From an uncultured Rhodospirillaceae bacterium (GTDB lineage: Bacteria; Pseudomonadota; Alphaproteobacteria; Rhodospirillales; Casp-alpha2): a stretch of DNA of 13,376 nt. The stretch is from the NCBI GenBank assembly GCA_913048145.1, contig CAJWVP010000037.1:1-13376 (forward strand), written 5' to 3'. A model generated the notes under the pieces. It ran no database searches. It saw only the letters and a program-made list of their open reading frames with translations, and had not been told where the DNA came from. Made by a program: the position numbers and the translations under genes. How positions within the stretch are numbered: the first letter of the stretch is position 1; every line of letters starts with the position of its first letter. Of this stretch, positions 1 to 7,156 are shown one piece after another.

Positions 1-6
1 ATCTCC

Positions 7-62
7 GATAACTCATGAACCCAACTAAGATCCTGGGTAAATTGGTTTCCATGCCAAACTGA
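7..62 (+). pseudogene. possible frameshifted 3' end of an FAD-linked oxidase gene
   Basis: Reading GAT AAC, then a two-base codon remnant (TC), then ATG AAC CCA ACT AAG ATC CTG GGT gives D-N-(L/I)-M-N-P-T-K-I-L-G. This is the typical C-terminus of FAD-linked oxidases of the GlcD/D-lactate dehydrogenase group (DPDN-x-MNPGKIL). The same signature occurs in frame at 13345-13375. Apart from the missing base and GGA versus ACT, all differences between the two copies fall at third codon positions, which suggests protein-level homology. One base appears lost, so the frame is broken, and the tail ends at a TGA at 60-62. The match is only about 11 residues, so this is a weak call; the rest of the gene would lie left of the window. 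Confidence 0.3.
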
Positions 63-598
63 GGGACCCGTTAGTGGTTCACGTAAAATATCAGTCATTA
101 ATCTTCCCTATTACTTTCATGCTGAGATTATTTTAAATACAAAATAATCCATTGCCACAAGCTCAGTCTAAAATTTGAAAATTTAATAATACAAATAGAT
201 ACTCTCGCTAGAGGAATTTCACGATGGCCTATATGTTTTGTGATCACTAAGCCACACTCATCTTCCAAGATTTAATAAAGTACTTATTGCACGGCAGGGA
301 TCAAAAAATATACATTGCTCAACTCAAGAAGTTGGCTCAGGCTTCCAATATTTTTCCTCCAAACTGCATAATGTTTTCACGTTTGCCGATCAGGCGCGCG
401 GCTTCCTATATGCAGGAGCGCCTACAGCGAACCTCACCGCCTTTGGTCACTGGAAAAATGGGTTAATGATTATGGCCCTCGCCACTAGCCCCAGGAATCC
501 GGAAGTCAAGTTCAGAGCCAAGATGTCGCCGTCTTTTCTAACAACTGAGGTCGGTTCGGATCGATCTCCTGATGGATTCTAACGCTGGGAATTAAGCC
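63..598. other. AT-rich region without a recognisable gene
   Basis: These 536 bases are visibly richer in A and T than the rest of the window, especially 100-350, and all frames are broken by stops except one. The plus frame 244-582 stays open for 112 codons but has no ATG, GTG or TTG near its start; its first ATG is at 466 and would give only 38 residues. A tiny frame at 224-250 (eight codons) follows an AGAGGA at 210-215. I recognise no protein family, tRNA, or repeat. It may be decayed sequence beside the FAD-oxidase tail at the left edge. Confidence 0.6.
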
Positions 599-1801
599 TT
601 AGCGGAGAGACGCACAGAACCTCTGGATACGCGAGCATGCATCCTCCAAGAGGTCTGTTGCCGTGGCGTAGCTGATCCGAAAATGTGGCGACAAACCGAA
701 GGCCGCACCGTGCACGCCTGCTACGCCCTCCCCTTCCAGGAGTGCGGTGACGAAATCTTCGTCGGTCTCAATAATTTTACCGTCTGGTGTCGTCTTGCCC
801 AGGGCCCCCGCGACGGAAGGATAGACATAAAATGCGCCCTCCGGCGTTGCGCAGGAAATGCCATTAGCCTGATTGAGCATGCTGACCACTAGGTCACGGC
901 GCTCCTTGAACACAGCATTATTCTCTTGGATGAAACCCTGGGGGCCGTTCAGCGCGGCGATGGCGGCTGCCTGGCTGACGGCTGCCGTGTGCGTGATCGA
1001 TTGGGATTGCACCTTGGTCATGGGTTTGATGATTTCCTCGGGCCCGCCGGCGAAGCCGACTCGCCAGCCGGTCATGCAATAGGCCTTCGACATTCCGTTC
1101 ATGGTCAACGTCCGGTCGTAAAGCTCCGGCGCCACTTGGGCGATGGTCTTGAACTGGAAGTCGTCGTAAACGAGGTGCTCATAAATGTCGTCCGTGAACA
1201 CCCATACCTGGGGGTGTTTGACCAGCACATCTGCTAGGGCTCGCAGTTCTGCTTCCGAATAGGCCCCGCCCGTGGGGTTCGATGGTGAATTCAGCAACAA
1301 CCATTTGGTGTTTGGCGTGATCGCCGCTTCCAATTGCGCCGGGGTGATTTTGAAGCCACCTTCCGCGGGGCAATCGACAATCACCGGCTTCCCGCCGAAC
1401 ATGACCACGATATCCGGATAGCTGACCCAGTAGGGCGCGGGGATGACCACCTCGTCGCCCATATTGATGGTTGCCATCATGGCGTTGAAGATCACGGGTT
1501 TGCCGCCGCAGCTTACATGGATCTGGTTGCGGCCGTAGGTAAGGTGGTTGTCACGCTCGAACTTGGCCGAAATGGCGTCTAGAAGCTCGGGGATGCCGTT
1601 TACCGCTGTGTATCGGGTCATGCCCGCATCCAGGGCCGCCTTCGCCGCTTCGATGATGTGGATGGGCGTGTCAAAATCCGGCTCACCGGCACCGAGACCG
1701 ATAACATCTTCTCCGGCGGCTTCCAGGTCGCGAGCTTTCTGGCTGACGGCAATGGTGGGTGAGGGTTTGATGGCGCTTAGGCGTTCGGCAATGAATCCCA
1801 T
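599..1801 (-). CDS. aspC: aspartate aminotransferase (class I, PLP-dependent)
   Basis: This enzyme transfers the amino group between aspartate and 2-oxoglutarate in the cytoplasm, linking the TCA cycle to amino acid synthesis. The 400-residue product has the normal length for the class I fold. Visible motifs are the substrate-loop GLGAGEPDF at 36-44, NSPSNPTGG at 171-179, the cofactor aspartate in TDDIYEH (Asp204), the PLP-lysine in MSKAYCMTGWRVGF (Lys239), and the carboxylate-binding arginine in FRISYA (Arg375). The open frame extends 18 codons further upstream, but those residues look unlike the family, and MGFIAERLSAIKPSPT is the usual N-terminus. GGA lies 9 bases before this ATG. The gene is separated by 156 bases from the SGNH-like gene on the same strand and has a possible promoter of its own. 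Related class I enzymes such as prephenate-accepting aminotransferases cannot be excluded. Confidence 0.93.
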   Translation of the reverse strand: MGFIAERLSAIKPSPTIAVSQKARDLEAAGEDVIGLGAGEPDFDTPIHIIEAAKAALDAGMTRYTAVNGIPELLDAISAKFERDNHLTYGRNQIHVSCGGKPVIFNAMMATINMGDEVVIPAPYWVSYPDIVVMFGGKPVIVDCPAEGGFKITPAQLEAAITPNTKWLLLNSPSNPTGGAYSEAELRALADVLVKHPQVWVFTDDIYEHLVYDDFQFKTIAQVAPELYDRTLTMNGMSKAYCMTGWRVGFAGGPEEIIKPMTKVQSQSITHTAAVSQAAAIAALNGPQGFIQENNAVFKERRDLVVSMLNQANGISCATPEGAFYVYPSVAGALGKTTPDGKIIETDEDFVTALLEGEGVAGVHGAAFGLSPHFRISYATATDLLEDACSRIQRFCASLR

Positions 1802-1870
1802 GAGGCTTGTTCCATGAAAATGTGTGCTGCAAAAAAAACTCGGCGCGCACGGCAACGAACCGGCTTGCGC

Positions 1871-1899
1871 AATCTACGCCTGACGGATCGATAGGACAA
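1871..1899 (-). promoter_or_regulatory. possible sigma70-type promoter for the aminotransferase gene
   Basis: On the minus strand, TTGTCC (1894-1899) and TAGATT (1871-1876) are separated by exactly 17 bases; each matches four of six consensus positions. Transcription would begin near 1864, about 60 bases before the ATG at 1801. The leader would contain a GC-rich stretch followed by eight U (1831-1838), but I could not draw a strong stem before the U run. Confidence 0.3.
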
Positions 1900-1957
1900 C
1901 TGGCAATCGATACCCGCGTGCTGGGATTCTGGTCTTCGGGGCGTTCGGTTGCCGCCT

Positions 1958-3103
1958 TCAGCGGGTGCCGTCAGTTGCTGAATGCAGAAACGCAATGATC
2001 GCAGGTGCCGCCAAGTTTGCGAACCAACGTGACCCATCTGCGTTCAGCTTGCCGGCCCCGAACCCTCGGCTCTCGAACAGTCGATTGCTGTCTGGAGGCA
2101 CGCGCGCGGCGACAACGGAATCCCAGAAGGTGAAGTTCTCGTGTCCGTTCGCCAATCGCCTGAGCATCTGCCGATAGGATTGAAGGATCTCAACCATCGA
2201 TGAACTTTCTGATCCGGCGACGAGTTCCTGCGGTGCCGGCAACCATGCCACAAGAAGTGGCACGGTAGACGCGTTGGCGATCCTGGCCATGCGCAGGAAA
2301 TGCAATTCCGAGAGGTACATGGTTTCCTTAATGTCGGCGCTTTCGCCTGCCATTCGCGGCAACTCCGCGAGCCGAATTTCAGCCGTATCTTCGCCAAGCA
2401 GCGCTCGCGCCCAATCGATGAGCTGGCCAGCGCGGGTGATAATCAGGGTCGTCAGCTGGGAATGTCGATGTAACCAATCCAGGCTCTCCAGAACCCGTTC
2501 AAAATATTCGAACTGCGGGGACCGTGACGGATCGACGAGGATTGGATGGCCGTTCTTGTCGAACCGCAACTCGCCGACAGCGGATCGGTCGCTTGATACG
2601 AGCGTCCGGGCAAAGGTTCCGGCGTCGAAAACATAGACGAGCGCCCGCGGTTGCAGATCCGGGATCTGCTCCATCATCAGCAATCGCGTACTTTGGATGC
2701 TGTGACCAGAAATTGCGGCGTTCACCAATTGGACGCTTCGGGTTTTGGCCTCGATGGCGTTTTTCAGTAATCCGAATACCGTTTGATGAATGGGAAGGTG
2801 CGCGGAAAATATCGCGCCACCGCCGTAAACTAAGATGCGATGTCGATCGTTCGACCGGCTCAGCTCCTCACGCATCCGGAATCCCATGCCGTTCAGGCGG
2901 ACGGTGTGCCGTCCGCCGTCTGGCCGGACAATTGAGGCCTGTCCGAAGGGGACGCCGCGTGCGCCGAGCAAGGGGTCATGTCGAACCAGCGTGTGGATAA
3001 GCGGTTGCGGCGCCAATAGACGTAAGGCCCATTCGGCCAAGAACGCCGCAGCCAGGACGATCGCACACACCAAACCCCAGTTCGACTTAAGTAGTCTGAA
3101 CAT
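1958..3103 (-). CDS. membrane-anchored SGNH/GDSL hydrolase-like protein, catalytic residues apparently lost
   Basis: The 381-residue protein begins with a short basic segment and a hydrophobic helix (about 8-30) that should anchor it in the inner membrane with the rest in the periplasm. The layout follows SGNH hydrolases: HDPLLG (42-47), N..GFR (71-76), a beta-strand leading to the position of the GDS motif, a block II-like AAISGHS (129-135), and a C-terminal KLNADGSRWFA (352-362) matching the DxxHLNxxG block. The key residues differ: GDS is GGG (94-96), the GxND region reads FDAG (159-162), and the Asp and His of the last block are Gly349 and Lys352. It may therefore be a non-catalytic pseudoenzyme; the substrate or partner is unknown. 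I chose ATG 3103 because the twelve upstream codons begin with TTG and precede the natural basic-hydrophobic start. It lies between the VOC remnant and the aminotransferase gene, both on the same strand. Confidence 0.65.
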   Translation of the reverse strand: MFRLLKSNWGLVCAIVLAAAFLAEWALRLLAPQPLIHTLVRHDPLLGARGVPFGQASIVRPDGGRHTVRLNGMGFRMREELSRSNDRHRILVYGGGAIFSAHLPIHQTVFGLLKNAIEAKTRSVQLVNAAISGHSIQSTRLLMMEQIPDLQPRALVYVFDAGTFARTLVSSDRSAVGELRFDKNGHPILVDPSRSPQFEYFERVLESLDWLHRHSQLTTLIITRAGQLIDWARALLGEDTAEIRLAELPRMAGESADIKETMYLSELHFLRMARIANASTVPLLVAWLPAPQELVAGSESSSMVEILQSYRQMLRRLANGHENFTFWDSVVAARVPPDSNRLFESRGFGAGKLNADGSRWFANLAAPAIIAFLHSATDGTR

Positions 3104-3180
3104 GCCCTTTCTTATGACATGCAACGCGGTTCGGCTCAATCAGGCGGCATGTCGTTGTCTGTTAGTTCTTTGTCAGGTGA

Positions 3181-3426
3181 TCAGTGCCCATGCCTTGGGC
3201 CACCTGATTGAAGGGCGATGAATTGGTCGCCCAGATCAATTAAGGCCATCTTCTCGAATTCGACGCAGAGTTCGCAATCCAGGAACGCGCTGAGGAGTTC
3301 AGCGACTTCATCAAAATTTCCCACCTCGAGGGCAACGTGATTGGAGCCGATGGTCATGGCCTTTCTGACGTCCGCCAAGGTGTTGATCCCTTGCCTTCGA
3401 ATCGTTAACCATTCGCATATGGGCAT
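3181..3426 (-). pseudogene. truncated VOC/glyoxalase-fold protein remnant
   Basis: The 81-residue frame contains SNHVALEVGNFDEVAE (28-43) and ALIDLGDQFIALQSGG (61-76), which resemble the first beta-alpha-beta-beta module of vicinal oxygen chelate (glyoxalase/bleomycin resistance) proteins, where an FYG-like segment and then FIDLGDQFIAL are typical. The frame stops right after this point, so the second module, with the remaining metal ligands and the usual HFGLVVDD-type strand, is missing. No continuation is readable in the other two frames before the next gene starts at 3103. The segment around LLSAFLDCELC also looks eroded. A later start at ATG 3357 (58 residues) is possible. It is divergent from uvrB. 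It could alternatively be a small half-VOC protein, but truncation is more likely. Confidence 0.5.
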
Positions 3427-3489
3427 GAACGGACTTTTGCTTACATCAAGGACTCGCCAAACCTCGGGTGACGGACTTATATATCGACC

Positions 3490-5610
3490 ATGGAGACAGC
3501 AAACGCCAGCGAGGACCTTCCTTTATTCATGCCGTCGAAACGCTTGCCGGTGGAAGACGAAAGGACGTTCAAGCTGGCCAGTCCGTTCAAACCCGCGGGC
3601 GATCAGCCGCAAGCTATCGAAGACCTGACCGAAGCCATCCAGGCCGGCGAAACCGATCAGGTTTTATTGGGGGTGACCGGGTCCGGCAAGACTTTCACCA
3701 TGGCGCACGTGATCCAGAATATTCAGCGGCCCACCTTGGTGTTGGCGCCCAATAAGACGCTGGCAGCCCAGCTCTATGGCGAGATGAAAGAATTCTTTCC
3801 TGATAACGCCGTGGAGTATTTCGTCTCTTATTACGATTATTACCAGCCGGAAGCCTATGTCCCACGTTCCGACACCTACATCGAGAAAGATGCCTCCGTG
3901 AACGAACAGATCGACCGCATGCGTCATGCGGCGACGCGGGCGTTGATGGAGCGTTCCGATGTGATCATCGTGGCGTCCGTGAGCTGCATCTACGGCATCG
4001 GCGCCGTTGAAACCTATTCGGAGATGATCATTCGTCTGTCCAAAGGGGACATGTTCGATGAGCGGGAACTCAAGCAGAAATTGGTGGCGTTGCAATACCA
4101 GCGCAATGACCAGAATTTCTACCGTGGCGCCTTTCGTGTCCGCGGCGACGTAGTGGAAATCTTCCCCTCCCACCTGGAGGACCGCGCCTGGCGCATGAGT
4201 TTCTTCGGTGAGGAGTTGGAGAACATCTGGGAGATTGATCCACTCACTGGCGAGAAGATAGGCGATCTGGAAAAGATCACAATCTATCCGAACTCCCACT
4301 ATGTGACGCCGCGCCCCACGCTCCTTCAGGCAATTCCGGGCATTCGCACTGAGCTTAAGACGCGAATTAAGGAACTGGAGGCCGAAGGCAAGCTCCTGGA
4401 AGCGCAGCGTGTGCACGAGCGGACCACCTTCGATCTCGAGATGCTGGAAACAACGGGGCATTGTGCCGGCATCGAGAACTATTCGCGTTACCTCACGGGC
4501 CGTGCGCCCGGCGAGCCGCCGCCGACCTTGTTCGAGTACCTGCCCGAGAACGCTATGCTCATGGTGGATGAGAGCCACGTGACCGTGCCCCAGATCGGTG
4601 GGATGTCGCGTGGCGACTTCAACCGCAAAACGACTCTGGCCGAATATGGCTTTCGCCTGCCCAGCTGCGTCGACAACCGGCCCCTTAAGTTTGAGGAATG
4701 GGACAACATGCGGCCAGATACAGTCTATGTTTCGGCGACCCCAGGGCCGTGGGAGTTGGAGCGAACGGGCGGTGCTTTCGTCGAGCAGGTGGTACGGCCT
4801 ACCGGCCTAGTCGATCCCGAATGCATTATCCGGCCCGTGGAGACCCAGGTGGACGACCTTCTTAGGGAGGTTCGCGATGTGGCCGCGAAGGGCATGCGCA
4901 CGCTGGTGACCACGCTGACGAAGCGCATGGCGGAGGATTTGACGGAATATCTCCACGAACATGGCGTCCGGATCCGTTACATGCATTCGGATATCGAAAC
5001 GCTGGAGCGGATCGAAATCATACGCGATTTGCGCCTGGGGGCGTTTGACGTCTTAGTTGGCATCAACCTGCTGCGCGAAGGCCTGGACATCCCCGAGTGC
5101 GGCCTTGTCGCTATTCTGGATGCGGACAAGGAGGGCTTCCTGCGTTCCAAGACCAGTCTCGTCCAGACTATCGGTCGTGCCGCGCGGAATGTGGAGGGTC
5201 GCGTCATCCTGTATGCTGATAAGACGACGGAAAGCTTGAACTACGCCATTGGAGAGACCAACCGCCGTCGGTCCAAACAAAAGGCCTACAACGAGGCCAA
5301 CGGCATCACGCCGCAAAGTGTCAAGAAAGGCATCGCCGACGTGATCAACAGCGTTTACGAGGGCGATTATGTCACCGTGGACACTGGCGTTGCCGGTGAG
5401 ATGGAATTGGTTGGCCATAATATTCAAGCGGTGATCAGCGATCTCACGGACAGAATGAAAACCGCCGCCGCCAACCTAGAATTTGAGGAAGCCGCGCGCC
5501 TACGCGATGAAATCCGCCGCCTTGAGGCCACGGAGCTCGGGCTCACCAAGCCCGGTGTGTCGAAGAACGCGAGGTGGGAACCGAAGGGCAAGAAAAAGAA
5601 GAAAGTCTAA
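3490..5610 (+). CDS. uvrB: excinuclease ABC subunit B (UvrB)
   Basis: UvrB receives damaged DNA from UvrA, verifies the lesion with its helicase-like motor and beta-hairpin, and recruits UvrC for incision in nucleotide excision repair. The 706-residue protein is slightly longer than E. coli UvrB because of an N-terminal extension of about 30 residues and a basic tail. Visible are Walker A GVTGSGKT (61-68), the damage-probing hairpin region with YYDYYQPEAYVPRSDTYIEK (114-133), DESH (360-363), late helicase motifs including INLLREGLDIPE and QTIGRAARN, and a C-terminal UVR domain (about 655-692) that contacts UvrC. It ends in KGKKKKKV. ATG 3490 has no clear Shine-Dalgarno sequence; an alternative is ATG 3529 (residue 14), also before the conserved domain. 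I found no GTTC-N7-GTTC LexA box in the 63-base upstream gap. Confidence 0.97.
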   Translation: METANASEDLPLFMPSKRLPVEDERTFKLASPFKPAGDQPQAIEDLTEAIQAGETDQVLLGVTGSGKTFTMAHVIQNIQRPTLVLAPNKTLAAQLYGEMKEFFPDNAVEYFVSYYDYYQPEAYVPRSDTYIEKDASVNEQIDRMRHAATRALMERSDVIIVASVSCIYGIGAVETYSEMIIRLSKGDMFDERELKQKLVALQYQRNDQNFYRGAFRVRGDVVEIFPSHLEDRAWRMSFFGEELENIWEIDPLTGEKIGDLEKITIYPNSHYVTPRPTLLQAIPGIRTELKTRIKELEAEGKLLEAQRVHERTTFDLEMLETTGHCAGIENYSRYLTGRAPGEPPPTLFEYLPENAMLMVDESHVTVPQIGGMSRGDFNRKTTLAEYGFRLPSCVDNRPLKFEEWDNMRPDTVYVSATPGPWELERTGGAFVEQVVRPTGLVDPECIIRPVETQVDDLLREVRDVAAKGMRTLVTTLTKRMAEDLTEYLHEHGVRIRYMHSDIETLERIEIIRDLRLGAFDVLVGINLLREGLDIPECGLVAILDADKEGFLRSKTSLVQTIGRAARNVEGRVILYADKTTESLNYAIGETNRRRSKQKAYNEANGITPQSVKKGIADVINSVYEGDYVTVDTGVAGEMELVGHNIQAVISDLTDRMKTAAANLEFEEAARLRDEIRRLEATELGLTKPGVSKNARWEPKGKKKKKV

Positions 5611-5935
5611 AGGCGGTAGGCGTTAATCTCCGCATATTCATGTTACGGTTTGAATTTCTTTCGCCAAAAATTCTCAGCGTTGGGCCTTGGAAAGTGACAC
5701 GTGTTCTGGGTGTAGCCGCTCGGGGCTGCCGCGTTTCCTTGGGTCTGCCTTCCGACAATATCATGGTGCGGTTGGAAACCGATTAAATCGTAATCATCGA
5801 TCCGTTCTGGTAAGCCTAAGCTTGGCAAACGTGGGCTGTCCTGGCGACACCAGAATGCAGCCATCAATGGGCAAAATTTCTTGCTTTTCCAGGCTTGATC
5901 GCGCCTAACTAGTGCCCTGCTAGAGGATGCTAGAT
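5611..5935. other. intergenic region between uvrB and trpB
   Basis: This 325-base gap holds no frame with recognisable similarity, and I found no trace of trpF, which is often the neighbour of trpB in alphaproteobacteria. Small imperfect inverted repeats are present (AAGC-CTAA-GCTT near 5813-5824; CTGG-CGACA-CCAG near 5840-5852), but neither is followed by a T run, so no terminator is called for uvrB. A weak promoter-like pair, TTGCTT (5881-5886) and TAACTA (5906-5911) with 19 bases between, precedes trpB; it is below the level I would call. The last part carries three CTAG sites. Confidence 0.5.
5922..5926 (+). promoter_or_regulatory. ribosome binding site deciding the trpB start
   Basis: AGAGG at 5922-5926 touches the first in-frame ATG (5927) with no spacer, so that ATG is unlikely to be used. 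It sits 9 bases before the third-codon-later ATG at 5936, a workable spacing, which makes 5936 the preferred start. Confidence 0.6.
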
Positions 5936-7156
5936 ATGAACAAATTGAACACCTACAGGGCCGGCGTGGACGATGACGGCCACTTTGGGATTTATGGTGG
6001 GCGCTATGTCGCCGAGACCCTGATGCCCCTTATTTTGGCGGTAGATAAAGCCTGGAATGAAGCGAAGGACGACGACGACTTTTGGGCCGAATTCAACCAT
6101 TACATGAAGCATTATGTCGGGCGTCCCAGCCCACTGTACCTGGCGACTCGTCTGACCGAGCACCTGGGCGGGGCGAAAATCTACTTCAAGCGTGACGAGC
6201 TCAACCACACGGGCGCGCACAAGATCAACAACACCATCGGTCAGATCCTGCTGGCCCGTCGTATGGGCAAGCGCCGCATAATTGCGGAAACCGGCGCCGG
6301 TCAGCACGGCGTAGCGGCGGCCACGGTCTGTGCCCTTTTTGGGCTGCCGTGTATTGTTTACATGGGTGAAACTGATGTGGAGCGTCAAGCCCCAAATGTG
6401 TTTCGCATGAAGCTCCTGGGCGCCGAAGTGCGACCAGTTACATCTGGCACTGGCACTTTGAAGGACGCCATGAACGAGGCGCTTCGTGATTGGGTCTCCA
6501 ACGTGGAAGACACCTTTTACATCATCGGCACGGCGGCTGGCCCGCACCCCTATCCCAGTATGGTCCGCGACTTCCAATGCATCATAGGGAACGAGGTGCG
6601 CAATCAAATTCAGGAAGCCGAAGGCCGACTTCCCGATTCCTTGGTGGCCTGCCTCGGCGGGGGGTCGAACGCCATTGGCTTGTTCCATCCTTTTCTGGAT
6701 GATGAGGACGTGAGGATTATCGGCGTTGAGGCTGCTGGCCACGGTGTTGAAACCGGTCAGCACTGCGCCTCGCTCACGGGTGGACGCCCCGGTGTGCTGC
6801 ACGGCAACCGGACCTATCTACTTCAGACCGAAGATGGGCAAATTCTGGATGGACATTCCATTTCCGCGGGCCTGGATTATCCGGGCATTGGGCCAGAGCA
6901 CTCGTGGCTCCGCGACACGGGCCGGGCCGAATACGTCTCGGTGACCGACGAAGAGGCCCTGGAGGCCTTTCAGTTGTGCACCCGCATGGAAGGTATCATC
7001 CCGGCGCTGGAGCCCAGCCATGCCCTGGCCCATGTGGCAAAGATCGCCCCGGACCTGTCAAACGACCACATTATGGTCATGAATATGTGTGGGCGCGGCG
7101 ACAAGGATATTTTCACAGTCGCTCGGCATCTGGGTGTGGGAGTTAACGAAGAATGA
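5936..7156 (+). CDS. trpB: tryptophan synthase beta chain
   Basis: TrpB is the PLP-dependent subunit that condenses indole, channelled from TrpA, with serine to form tryptophan in the cytoplasmic alpha2-beta2 complex. From ATG 5936 the product has 406 residues, normal for the family. Visible motifs are HFGIYGGRYV near the N-terminus, the cofactor lysine in HTGAHKINN (Lys96), AETGAGQHGVA, GETDVERQAPNVFRMKLLGA, the phosphate-binding GGGSNAIG (about 241-248), and the C-terminal NMCGRGDKD. All expected residues are present, so it should be active. An ATG three codons upstream at 5927 is disfavoured by the ribosome binding site. The TGA stop overlaps the trpA ATG in ATGA, indicating coupled translation and equal subunit supply. 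Confidence 0.97.
   Translation: MNKLNTYRAGVDDDGHFGIYGGRYVAETLMPLILAVDKAWNEAKDDDDFWAEFNHYMKHYVGRPSPLYLATRLTEHLGGAKIYFKRDELNHTGAHKINNTIGQILLARRMGKRRIIAETGAGQHGVAAATVCALFGLPCIVYMGETDVERQAPNVFRMKLLGAEVRPVTSGTGTLKDAMNEALRDWVSNVEDTFYIIGTAAGPHPYPSMVRDFQCIIGNEVRNQIQEAEGRLPDSLVACLGGGSNAIGLFHPFLDDEDVRIIGVEAAGHGVETGQHCASLTGGRPGVLHGNRTYLLQTEDGQILDGHSISAGLDYPGIGPEHSWLRDTGRAEYVSVTDEEALEAFQLCTRMEGIIPALEPSHALAHVAKIAPDLSNDHIMVMNMCGRGDKDIFTVARHLGVGVNEE

Noticed and set aside
224..250. Eight-codon open frame with an AGAGGA ribosome binding site 8 bases upstream
   Set aside because: Too short to judge, no terminator, attenuator or downstream gene on that strand for which it could be a leader peptide.
1831..1864. 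Run of eight U after a GC-rich stretch in the aminotransferase leader, as a terminator or attenuator
   Set aside because: Only a 3-base stem (CGG/CCG) could be drawn before the U run, too weak to call.
3104..3139. Longer start (TTG 3139) for the SGNH-like gene
   Set aside because: TTG is a weak start, and the ATG at 3103 directly precedes a normal basic-plus-hydrophobic membrane anchor.
3427..3620. LexA (SOS) box for uvrB
   Set aside because: The alphaproteobacterial GTTC-N7-GTTC pattern is not present upstream; two GTTC inside the gene (near 3568 and 3586) have 14 bases between them instead of 7.
3664..4578. 304-codon open frame on the minus strand inside uvrB
   Set aside because: It lies entirely opposite a confident uvrB and reads as low-information, histidine/arginine-rich sequence typical of a codon-bias shadow.
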